Below, piece after piece: positions 21,360 through 29,059 of a stretch of DNA of 64,000 nucleotides. Below the pieces are notes generated by a model, which was not told where the DNA came from, made no database searches, and worked only from the letters and a program-made list of their open reading frames with translations. The position numbers were made by a program, and so were the translations under genes. Position 1 is the first letter of the stretch; every line of letters starts with the position of its first letter. The stretch is from the NCBI RefSeq assembly GCF_900110275.1, contig NZ_FODC01000005.1, positions 587,957-651,956 on the forward strand. Direction: 5' to 3'. The DNA comes from Duganella sp. CF517. Its GTDB lineage: Bacteria > Pseudomonadota > Gammaproteobacteria > Burkholderiales > Burkholderiaceae_D.

Positions 21360-22190
21360 TTAGTTTTCCAACCCGCGGTGCCAGCGCAGCAGGTGGTTAT
21401 TCAGCTTGTTCATGCCGACGTCGATGGCCAGGCCGATCAAGCCGATGCTGATCATGCCGGCGATGATTTTGTCGGACCAGAAGTACTCGCGCGCCTCCAG
21501 GATGCGGAAACCGAGGCCGTTGTTGACGGCGATCATCTCGGAGACGATGACCACGATGAAGGCGGTGCCGATGCCGATCCGCACGCCGGACAATATATAG
21601 GGCACGGCGGCCGGCAGGATCACGCGCACGAACATGGTGCCGCCGGTGGCGCCCAGGTTGCGCGCGGCGCGCAGGTAGATGCCGTCGACCTGGCGCACGC
21701 CGGCGATGGTGTTCATCAGCACCGGGAAGAAGGCGCCCAGCGCGATCAGGAACACGGCCGGCGGATTGCCCAGCCCGAACCACAGGATCGACAGCGGAAT
21801 GTAGGCGATCGGCGGGATCGGCCGCAGCAGCTGCACCAGCGGATTGAGCCAGTCGTAGACGCGCGCGTTGGCGCCCATGGCCAGTCCGATCGGCAGCGCC
21901 AGCCCGGCGCCGATGACGAAGCCCACCACCACCCGATACAGGCTGCCGATCGAATCGGTGATCAACTCGCCGGAGACGGCCCACGACAGCCAGCCGCCGG
22001 CGGCCGGGTCGTAGGGCTGCAGCGGCAGCAGGTAGGCGATCCACTTTTCCACCACCGCCAGCGGCGACGGCAGCACCTGCGGATTGACCCAGCCGAGCAT
22101 CGCCACCGCCTGCCACACGGCGATGACCAGCGCCGGCACCACCATGCCGACGGCGGCCTGCCGCCAGGACGAGTTGGAGCGGGCGGCCAT
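21360..22190 (-). CDS. ABC transporter permease, NitT/TauT family
   Basis: The protein has 276 residues with about six membrane helices. The cytoplasmic EAA-like loop is around 'GAFFPVLMNTIAGVRQVDGIYLRAARNLGA', typical of SsuC/TauC permeases. Its ATG directly abuts the TAA stop of the binding-protein gene (TAAATG), so the two are translationally coupled. It forms the membrane channel for the ATPase encoded next. Confidence 0.9.
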   Translation of the reverse strand: MAARSNSSWRQAAVGMVVPALVIAVWQAVAMLGWVNPQVLPSPLAVVEKWIAYLLPLQPYDPAAGGWLSWAVSGELITDSIGSLYRVVVGFVIGAGLALPIGLAMGANARVYDWLNPLVQLLRPIPPIAYIPLSILWFGLGNPPAVFLIALGAFFPVLMNTIAGVRQVDGIYLRAARNLGATGGTMFVRVILPAAVPYILSGVRIGIGTAFIVVIVSEMIAVNNGLGFRILEAREYFWSDKIIAGMISIGLIGLAIDVGMNKLNNHLLRWHRGLEN

Positions 22191-23165
22191 TTACTTCACG
22201 CCCAGGTTCTTCTTGGCCGCGTCGAGCAGGTCGGTCTTGACCCAGTCCTTGGCCAGCGGCGGCTTGCTCATGCGGCCGACGCCGGTCTTGACCATGACGT
22301 CGGTGGTGGTCTGGATATGCTCGGGCGTGATGTCGTAGCTGTACGGCGAATTGCCGATGGCGTCGTCGAAATCGTCCTTGGTGATCTGCCCCTTGAACAC
22401 CACCTCGCGCACGTATTTCTCGGCCAGCGCCTTGTTCTCGATGAAGCTCTTGGTCGCCTGCACGAAGCAGTTCATGAACTTCTCGGCCACCGGCCGCTTC
22501 TCCTTATAGAACTTCTCGGTCATCACCATGGTGCGCACCGGTTCGCCGATCGGCGTGTCGTAGGGCTTGAGCATCTCGGTGCCGAAGCCCTTGTTGATCG
22601 CTTGCGAGGACTGCGGCTCGGACTGCATCATGGCGTCGATGTTCTTCCCCAGCAGCGCCTGGTTGAGGTCGGCGTAAGCGAGGAACACCAGCTGCACGTC
22701 CTTGCCCGGCTGGTCGGCGAACGTCATGCCGTTTTTTTGCAGCTCGGCCAGCAGCAGCACCTCCTGGATGCCGCCGCGCGTGACGCCGACCCGCTTGCCC
22801 TTGAGGTCCTTGACGGTCTTCAAATTGAGGTCGGTGCGCCCGACCAGCCGCGCGCCGCCCTTGGCGAAGCCGGCCACGACGTAGATCGGCGCGCCGCCGG
22901 CGCGCCCGGAGATGGCCGCCTCCGAGGCCGTGGTCCCGATGTCGAGCTCGCCGGCGATGATGGCCTGCATCACGTCCAGCCCCTTGGCGAAGACATGCTC
23001 CTCGACCTTGATGCCGCACTTGGGCGCGATCTCTTTGATATAGGAGACGGCGCCGTAGTGGGCGAACTTCAGGTTGCCCAGCCGGACCACGTCCTGCGCC
23101 TGGGCGCCGGCGGCGCTGACCAACAACCCGACACACACCATCCTGCAGATCGATTTCAGTCTCAT
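22191..23165 (-). CDS. ABC transporter substrate-binding protein, NitT/TauT family
   Basis: The protein has 324 residues with a Sec signal peptide ending near 'SAAGAQAQ' (about residue 24). The mature protein has the two-lobed family pattern 'VVRLGNLKFAHYGAVSYIKE', 'AIIAGELDIGTTASEAAISG' and 'DLKGKRVGVTRGGIQEVLLL'. It is periplasmic and would deliver a small organic or sulfur compound to the permease. A strong AGGAGGG ribosome site precedes the ATG, and it is the first gene of the operon. Nothing in the neighbourhood (no desulfonase or nitrilase) hints at the substrate. Confidence 0.88.
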   Translation of the reverse strand: MRLKSICRMVCVGLLVSAAGAQAQDVVRLGNLKFAHYGAVSYIKEIAPKCGIKVEEHVFAKGLDVMQAIIAGELDIGTTASEAAISGRAGGAPIYVVAGFAKGGARLVGRTDLNLKTVKDLKGKRVGVTRGGIQEVLLLAELQKNGMTFADQPGKDVQLVFLAYADLNQALLGKNIDAMMQSEPQSSQAINKGFGTEMLKPYDTPIGEPVRTMVMTEKFYKEKRPVAEKFMNCFVQATKSFIENKALAEKYVREVVFKGQITKDDFDDAIGNSPYSYDITPEHIQTTTDVMVKTGVGRMSKPPLAKDWVKTDLLDAAKKNLGVK

Positions 23166-23487
23166 CCGTCCCTCCTAAGGTCTCGACATGGCCGGCGGCC
23201 ACTCTTGTAGTGTGGCGATCATATCAAGCAGGCGGGCACTTGCCTATCGTCATGAAGCCGTCTCCCGTTGCTATTTGTTACAAAACAACCCTGTCAGAGT
23301 GACAATGCGTGAGTATTTAAAGGCGATCTGCATCGATAATGACATGTTGATTCACCAAGGTTGCGTCTACTCACATGAGATTACAAAGTTCCCGCACGGA
23401 CGTTGACCTAGCTCAATGAAGCAAACCTCGCGAACCGGCGCCGCCGGGCGGGCACAAAACTACAACAACCCACCAAGAAAGTCGCAG
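23166..23487. promoter_or_regulatory. Divergent intergenic region, ABC operon and NHL protein
   Basis: This 322-base gap between two outward-reading genes must hold both promoters. It is more A/T-rich than its flanks and contains a GTTGCTATTTGTTACAAAACAAC partial dyad around 23263-23288 and a GTCAGAGTGAC dyad around 23294. I see no near-consensus -35/-10 pair and no terminator, and no protein is likely to be encoded. Confidence 0.45.
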
Positions 23488-25674
23488 ATGACCTCAAGCA
23501 AAAAGACCTATACGCGCCGCAAGTTCGTCGGCACCGCGCTCGGCGCCCTGGTGGCGGCCAACCTGGCCGCCTGCGGCGGCGGCGGCGGCGGCGGCACCAC
23601 CGCCCCCACCACGCCGCCGGCGCCGGAGGCGCCGCAGAAGATCGACCTGGGCACCACCGCGAGCCGCATCGTCGGCACCAAACCGGTGACCCTGACGGCG
23701 ACGCTGGGCCGCGCCGCCGACGTCACCTGGGCGCTCGGCGTGGGCAGCCTGGGCACGCTGTCGGCCACGACCGGCGCCAGCGTCACCTACACGCCGCCGG
23801 CCGCCGCCGTGAGCGCCGCCACGCCGGTCACCATCACCGCCACCTCGGCCGGCGTGACGGCCACGGCCAAGCTGGCGCTGATGCCGGACCCGCGCCAGCG
23901 CACCGGCCTGGCCCTGCTGGCCGGCTCGCTGGGCGGCAAGGGCCTGATCGACGGCCAGGGCACGGCGGCGCGCTTCCTGGAAATCGGCGCCATGGACGTC
24001 GACCGCAGCGGCAATCTGGTGGTGGCCGATCTCAACTGGGCCGACAGCCGAACAGCGGCCGGTATCCAAAACCAGTTCACCGTCATCCGCGTCGTCAGTC
24101 CGAGCGGCAACGTGCTGACGGCCATGCCGACGGCGTCGCTCGGCTACGGCCACGCCGACGGCGGCGCCGCCACCGCGCAGACCGGCAAGGTCAGCGGCCT
24201 GGCCGCCGCCCCCAACGGCGACATCTATTTCGTCGACAACGACGGCGGCGCGCGCCTGCGCGTGCTGCGTGGCGGCCAGATCACCACCTTGCAGAGCAAC
24301 CTGGCCGCCGCGCGCGTGGTGATCGACCGTAACGGCAACATCTACCTCTACAGCGAAGCGCAGGTGCTGCGCGCATCCGCCGACGGCGCCACCGCCACCG
24401 TGCTGGCCGGCGCCGCCACCGCCGGCGTGCAAGCCGACGGCCAGGGCGCCGCCGCCCGCTTCTGGAACATCACCGACGCCACCACCGACGCCAACGGCGA
24501 CCTTTACGTCGCCGACGGCAACATCTTGCGCAAGATCAGCCGCACCGGCCTGGTGACCACCGTCGCCGGCGTGGTCGGCGCCCCCTACGAATCGATCGAC
24601 GGCGACGCCGCCACGGCGCGCTTCGGCGGACTGCTGTCGGTCTCGCTGGACAACAACGGCAACCTCGTCGTGCTCGAAGAGGGCAGCGACGGCGTCAACG
24701 TGCGCCAGGTCACCCCGGCCGGCGTGGTGAGCACGCTGCACCGGGTGGCCAAGCCGCCGGCCACCGGTTTGTTCCCGCCCTACGGCAGCGCCACGGGCGT
24801 GCGCAAGCTGCGCTTCAACAGCGCCACGCGCACCATCCAGCTGGCGCGCGAAGCCCAGATCGACCAATTGAGCGGCGGCACGCTGCAACCGTTCGCCGGC
24901 TTCGAGGGCGACAGCCACCTGGAGGTCGACGGCCCGGGCGAGACGGCGCGCTTCGTGCGCCTGAGCCATCTGGCGGCCGACCTGGCGGGCAACCTCTATA
25001 CGCTCGAGTTCGCCGAGTGGAACTTCGGCGCGCGCATGGAGGACGCCCACGGCCTGTGGCTGCGCAAGGTCGCCGCCGACGGCACGGTCAGCACCGTGGT
25101 GGCCGACAAGGACTTCGCGTTCAAACCGAACGGCATCGTCGTCGACGCCGACGGCAACGTCTTCCTGTCGGCGCGCCCGCCGCAAAACTCGATGTCGGTC
25201 AACTCGGGCGGCGCGCTGTACAAGGTCACGGCCGCCGGCGCCGTCACGGTGTTCGCCGGCACGGCCACGCGCGGCCAAACCGCGTCGACCGACGGCACCG
25301 GCGCAGCGGCAACCTTTATCGCACCTAAGCTCGAAGGAATCGACATCGCCGGCAACCTCTATGTCAGCGACGTCGACAAGTTCCGCAAGGTCACGCCGCA
25401 GGCGGTGGTCACCACCATCGCCGCGCTGCCGGCCGGCCTGAACGCGGCGCCGAACGGCCTGGTCTACACGGCCGACGCCGCCGAGGACGTGATTTACGCC
25501 ACCGACGCGGCCGGCAAGCGCACGGTGGCGGTGGGCGCGCCGGGCGTGCCGGGCATCCGCCTGGGCGCCTTGCCGGCCGGACTGTATGCGCCGGCCGGCA
25601 TCGTGCCGACCGGCCCGAACAGCTTTGCCGTGATCTCCGGCGCCGCCGTTCTGCGCCTGCTGCTGCCCAACTAA
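23488..25674 (+). CDS. NHL-repeat beta-propeller lipoprotein with Tat-like signal
   Basis: The protein has 728 residues from the ATG at 23488. The signal sequence holds both a twin-arginine motif (TRRKFVG, residues 9-15) and a lipobox ending in Cys29 (LAAC). It may therefore fold before export and be lipidated. A seven-glycine run follows, then an Ig-like region (about 45-135), then repeated NHL-type units such as 'MDVDRSGNLVVADLN', 'ATTDANGDLYVADGN' and 'IVVDADGNVFLSA'. These should form one or two beta-propellers in the periplasm. The ligand or enzyme activity is unknown. It is transcribed away from the ABC operon. Confidence 0.8.
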   Translation: MTSSKKTYTRRKFVGTALGALVAANLAACGGGGGGGTTAPTTPPAPEAPQKIDLGTTASRIVGTKPVTLTATLGRAADVTWALGVGSLGTLSATTGASVTYTPPAAAVSAATPVTITATSAGVTATAKLALMPDPRQRTGLALLAGSLGGKGLIDGQGTAARFLEIGAMDVDRSGNLVVADLNWADSRTAAGIQNQFTVIRVVSPSGNVLTAMPTASLGYGHADGGAATAQTGKVSGLAAAPNGDIYFVDNDGGARLRVLRGGQITTLQSNLAAARVVIDRNGNIYLYSEAQVLRASADGATATVLAGAATAGVQADGQGAAARFWNITDATTDANGDLYVADGNILRKISRTGLVTTVAGVVGAPYESIDGDAATARFGGLLSVSLDNNGNLVVLEEGSDGVNVRQVTPAGVVSTLHRVAKPPATGLFPPYGSATGVRKLRFNSATRTIQLAREAQIDQLSGGTLQPFAGFEGDSHLEVDGPGETARFVRLSHLAADLAGNLYTLEFAEWNFGARMEDAHGLWLRKVAADGTVSTVVADKDFAFKPNGIVVDADGNVFLSARPPQNSMSVNSGGALYKVTAAGAVTVFAGTATRGQTASTDGTGAAATFIAPKLEGIDIAGNLYVSDVDKFRKVTPQAVVTTIAALPAGLNAAPNGLVYTADAAEDVIYATDAAGKRTVAVGAPGVPGIRLGALPAGLYAPAGIVPTGPNSFAVISGAAVLRLLLPN

Positions 25675-25687
25675 GCGAACGGGCACG

Positions 25688-25718
25688 CCGCATCGCAGCC
25701 AACCCCGGTGCGATGCGG
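25688..25718. other. Perfect 10-bp hairpin upstream of ffh
   Basis: CCGCATCGCA (25688-25697) pairs with TGCGATGCGG (25709-25718) around an 11-base loop. It is followed by TAAAAT, not a T run, so it may be a weak terminator for the NHL gene or part of the ffh promoter region (TAAAAT at 25719-25724 is -10-like). Confidence 0.5.
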
Positions 25719-25781
25719 TAAAATGGCGGCCATTGCCCGGCCTGGCGCCGGGCGCCCTCACGTCCATACTCCAGGTGCATC

Positions 25782-27149
25782 ATGCTAGATAATCTTACCC
25801 AACGCCTTGCCAAGGTCGTCAAAACGATGCGCGGCGAGGCCCGACTGACCGAGGCCAACACCGCCGAGATGCTGCGCGAGGTGCGCATGGCGCTGCTCGA
25901 GGCCGACGTCGCCCTGCCGGCCGTGCGCGAATTCATCGCCCGGGTCAAGGAAAAGGCGCTGGGCGAGGAAGTCATTTCCTCGCTGACGCCGGGCCAGGCG
26001 CTGGTGGGCGTGGTGCAGCGCGAGCTGGCCACGCTGATGGGCGCCGACCTCGGCCCGGAGGCCACGCAGCTGAGCTTTGCCCAGCAGCCGCCGGCGATCA
26101 TCCTGATGGCCGGTCTGCAGGGTGTCGGTAAAACCACCACCGTCGGCAAGCTGGCCAAATACCTGAAGGAAGAAAAGAAGAAAAAGGTGCTGACGGTGTC
26201 GGCCGACGTCTACCGTCCGGCCGCGATCGCCCAGTTGCAATCGGTCACCGCGCAGGTCGGCGCCGACTTCTTCCCGTCGACCGCGCAGGACAAGCCGGTC
26301 GACATCGCGCTCGCCGCGCTCGACTGGGCCAAGAAGCACTACCACGACGTGCTGATCATCGACACCGCCGGCCGCCTGGGCATCGACGAGGCGATGATGA
26401 CCGAGATCGCCGCCGTGCACGCGGCCGTCAAGCCGATCGAAACCCTGTTCGTGGTCGACGCCATGCTCGGCCAGGACGCCATCAACACCGCCAAGGCCTT
26501 CAACGACGCGCTGCCGCTGACCGGCATCGTGCTCACCAAACTCGATGGCGACTCGCGCGGCGGCGCGGCGCTGTCGGTGCGCCACATCACCGGCAAGCCG
26601 ATCAAGTTCGCCGGCGTGTCCGAAAAACTCGACGGCCTCGAACCGTTCGACCCGGCCCGCATGGCCAGCCGCGTGCTCGGCATGGGCGACATCATGGCGC
26701 TGGTGGAAGAGGCGCGCAAAGGCGTCGACAGCAAGGCGGCGGCCGACCTGGCGCAGAAGATGAAGGTCGGCGGCAAGTTCGACATGAACGACTTCAAGGC
26801 GCAACTGGGCCAGATGAAGAAAATGGGCGGCATGGCCAGCCTGGTCGACAAGCTGCCGGCGCAGTTCCAGCAGGCCGCCGGCGGCGCCAACATGGACCAG
26901 GCCGACAAGCAGGTGCGGCGCATGGTCGGCATCATCGATTCGATGACGCCGCAGGAACGGGCCAAGCCGGAACTGATCAAGGCCACCCGCAAGCGCCGCA
27001 TCGCCGCCGGCGCCGGCGTCCAGGTGCAGGAAGTGAACCGCATGCTGACCCAGTTCGAACAGATGCAATCGATGATGAAAAAGCTCTCCGGCGGCGGCAT
27101 GATGAAGATGATGCGCTCGATGAAGGGCATGATGCCTGGCATGCGCTAA
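25782..27149 (+). CDS. ffh: Signal recognition particle GTPase Ffh
   Basis: Ffh binds 4.5S RNA and signal sequences and delivers ribosomes to FtsY at the membrane. The 455-residue protein has the N-domain, a GTPase domain with G1 'GLQGVGKTTTVGKLAKYL', 'DTAGRLGID', 'LTKLDGDSRGGAALS' and 'FAGVSEKLDGLEPFDP', and a C-terminal M-domain. The M-domain ends in a methionine-rich tail (SMMKKLSGGGMMKMMRSM). No 4.5S RNA gene is visible nearby. Confidence 0.97.
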   Translation: MLDNLTQRLAKVVKTMRGEARLTEANTAEMLREVRMALLEADVALPAVREFIARVKEKALGEEVISSLTPGQALVGVVQRELATLMGADLGPEATQLSFAQQPPAIILMAGLQGVGKTTTVGKLAKYLKEEKKKKVLTVSADVYRPAAIAQLQSVTAQVGADFFPSTAQDKPVDIALAALDWAKKHYHDVLIIDTAGRLGIDEAMMTEIAAVHAAVKPIETLFVVDAMLGQDAINTAKAFNDALPLTGIVLTKLDGDSRGGAALSVRHITGKPIKFAGVSEKLDGLEPFDPARMASRVLGMGDIMALVEEARKGVDSKAAADLAQKMKVGGKFDMNDFKAQLGQMKKMGGMASLVDKLPAQFQQAAGGANMDQADKQVRRMVGIIDSMTPQERAKPELIKATRKRRIAAGAGVQVQEVNRMLTQFEQMQSMMKKLSGGGMMKMMRSMKGMMPGMR

Positions 27150-27312
27150 GGCGGACCACGGGCGCGCCCGCGCGTGCCCGGAGGGTGCCCCAACGCATGC
27201 GCCAAAGCAGCGCGCACACGGGGAAATATGCGGGTTTGCGCCCCTGGACGGTGCACTGGCTCACGTAGCCAGGTATTTACGTGGTGTTTCCGGGCAAAAA
27301 CGCGAAAAAGAC

Positions 27313-27342
27313 TTGCATAAGGCTTAAAACCCCACCAATATT
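27313..27342 (+). promoter_or_regulatory. Possible promoter of the SWIB gene
   Basis: TTGCAT (27313-27318), an 18-bp spacer and AATATT (27337-27342) form a plausible sigma-70 promoter about 55 bases before the start codon. The match is partial. The rest of 27150-27396 holds a CTGGCT-CACGT-AGCCAG hairpin near 27252 and no gene. Confidence 0.35.
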
Positions 27343-27396
27343 AGCCGGTGCGATCAATTGCGCAATTTTCCATGTGTTCGTTAAGGAGGCTCGAGA

Positions 27397-27795
27397 ATGG
27401 CAACAGCCAAAAAAACCCCAGCAGCAGCACCAGCTAAGAAGGCCGCGGCCGCCAAACCGGCAGCCGCGAAAAAAGCAGCACCCGCAAAAGAAGCGGCAGC
27501 CAAACCAGCCGCAGTGAAAAAAGCCGCGGCACCGGCCGCCGCACGCAAACCGAATGCCGCATTCATGAAAGCGATGACCCCGTCGACCGTGCTCGCAGCC
27601 GTCGTGGGCGCCGATCCGCTGCCACGTACCGAAGTGACCAAAAAAGTCTGGGATTACATCAAAAAGCTCGACCTGCAAGATCCGGCCAACCGCCGCATGA
27701 TCAACGCCGACGACAAGCTGAAAGCTGTATTCGGCGGCAAGGCCCAAGTGTCCATGTTCGAAATGACCAAGCTCATTTCCGACCACCTGAAATAA
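27397..27795 (+). CDS. SWIB/MDM2-domain protein with a histone-like N-terminal tail
   Basis: The protein has 132 residues. Residues 1-52 are a Lys/Ala/Pro tail (AAAPAKKAAAAKPAAAKKAA) like that of the larger histone-like protein at 7792-8799. Residues 53-132 form a SWIB domain: 'KPNAAFMKAMTPSTVLAAVV', 'KKVWDYIKKLDLQDPANRRM', 'INADDKLKAVFGG' and 'MFEMTKLISDHLK'. In eukaryotes SWIB domains occur in chromatin remodellers. In bacteria they are small proteins, or fused to topoisomerase in Chlamydia, and their role is unclear. A consensus AAGGAGG ribosome site suggests high expression. A terminator follows. Confidence 0.92.
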   Translation: MATAKKTPAAAPAKKAAAAKPAAAKKAAPAKEAAAKPAAVKKAAAPAAARKPNAAFMKAMTPSTVLAAVVGADPLPRTEVTKKVWDYIKKLDLQDPANRRMINADDKLKAVFGGKAQVSMFEMTKLISDHLK

Positions 27796-27823
27796 GCGCA
27801 GCGGCCGCCAGGCCGCGCCGGAG

Positions 27824-27860
27824 ATGCCTCCCTCGCCCAGCGACGGAGGCATTTTTTTTT
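27824..27860 (+). terminator. Intrinsic terminator of the SWIB gene
   Basis: ATGCCTCC (27824-27831) pairs with GGAGGCAT (27845-27852) and runs into nine T residues. Confidence 0.92.
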
Positions 27861-27874
27861 GCCCGACGCCGGCG

Positions 27875-28930
27875 TTACGCCGTGCCGGCCAGCGAGGCGT
27901 CGGACGATTCGCGCGTGATCAGGGTGAACGGCATCAGCTTGTGCTGCACCGGCGCCGGGTCGCCCGCGCGGCGGCGGCGGATCTGGTCGATCAGCAGGTC
28001 GACGGCGGCGCGCGCCATGTCGCTGATCGGCTGGTGGATCGTGGTCAGCTCCGGCCACACGGTGGTGGCGACCGGCGTGTCGTCGAAGCCGCACACCACC
28101 AGGTCCTCGGGTACCTGCAGGTGCAGGCCGTGCGCCACCGCCACCACGGCGGCGGCCATGTCGTCGTTGGCGGCGAAGATGGCGCTCGGCCGGGTCTTGT
28201 GCGCCAGCAACTGGCGCGCGGCCGTCAGGCCCGAGCGGTACGTGAACAGGCCGGGCGCGACGCGCTCCGGCAGCACGGCCAGGCCGGCCTCGGCCATCGC
28301 GTCCTGGTAGGCCTTGTAGCGCAGCAGCGCCGGCGTGTGCAGCGGGTCGCCCTGGATGAAGGCGATGTCCTGGTGGCCGCGCCCCAGCAGGTAGCGCATC
28401 ATCGCCATCGCGCCTTCATAGTCGTCGATGCGCACGGCCGACACGCCCGCCACCGGCCGGCCGGTGGCGATCGCCACGGTCGGCATGCCGATCTGGTCGA
28501 GCTGCTTCAGCGCGGATTTGGAATCGCACAGCGGCGGCGGCACCAGGATACCGTCGGCGCCGTTGGCGATCAGGCGCGCGATGGCGCTGCGCTGGCTGCG
28601 CAAGTCGTCGCAACGCTCCAGGATCAACTGGCCGCCGCTCTGGCTGCACTGGTCCATCGCGCCGACCAGGAAGGCGCTCATGTAGGCCGAGCTGGGGTTG
28701 CTGTAGAGCAGGCCGACGCCCAGGGTGCCGACGCGGGCGGCGCGGGCGGCGAAGTTGACCTGGTAATTCAACGCCGCGATCGCCGCCGTCACCTTGTCGC
28801 GCGTGGCGTCGGAGACGTGCGAGTTGCCGTTCATCACCCGCGACACCGTCATGGCCGATACGCCGGCAACGCGCGCCACGTCGTAAATGGTGGCGCCGCT
28901 CTGGCTCCGATCGTTTTGTTTTACAGGCAC
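27875..28930 (-). CDS. LacI-family transcriptional regulator
   Basis: The protein has 351 residues from a GTG start with an AGGGA ribosome site. The N-terminal helix-turn-helix and hinge read 'ATIYDVARVAGVSAMTVSRV' followed by 'MNGNSHVSDATRDKVTAAI'. The rest is the periplasmic-binding-protein-like effector domain ('GVGLLYSNPSSAYMSAFLVG', 'VVCGFDDTPVATTVWPELTT'). It lies 129 bases downstream of the GH2 beta-galactosidase on the same strand. I infer that it represses the TonB receptor/beta-galactosidase unit through the two palindromes near 35350 and 35580, and that a galactoside is the inducer. Confidence 0.9.
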   Translation of the reverse strand: MPVKQNDRSQSGATIYDVARVAGVSAMTVSRVMNGNSHVSDATRDKVTAAIAALNYQVNFAARAARVGTLGVGLLYSNPSSAYMSAFLVGAMDQCSQSGGQLILERCDDLRSQRSAIARLIANGADGILVPPPLCDSKSALKQLDQIGMPTVAIATGRPVAGVSAVRIDDYEGAMAMMRYLLGRGHQDIAFIQGDPLHTPALLRYKAYQDAMAEAGLAVLPERVAPGLFTYRSGLTAARQLLAHKTRPSAIFAANDDMAAAVVAVAHGLHLQVPEDLVVCGFDDTPVATTVWPELTTIHQPISDMARAAVDLLIDQIRRRRAGDPAPVQHKLMPFTLITRESSDASLAGTA

Positions 28931-29059
28931 GTGGTTCCCTTGCTGGCTGGTCAGCGATTCCTTGGTTCATCAAGTGCTGATTATATGCGATCACGCCCGC
29001 CTTTCCGACGCCCGGGGCGGGCGCCATGTCCGAAAGCCGGGCGCGTGCCTAGCGCAGCC

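Noticed and set aside
23577..23598. GGC run as a phase-variable microsatellite in the NHL gene
   Set aside because: It is a trinucleotide run encoding a Gly stretch after the lipobox Cys, so slippage would not shift the frame. Such linkers are common in lipoproteins.
27150..27396. tRNA, 4.5S RNA or tmRNA gene near ffh
   Set aside because: No cloverleaf, CCA end or conserved 4.5S tetraloop region could be found. Only a short CTGGCT/AGCCAG hairpin is seen.
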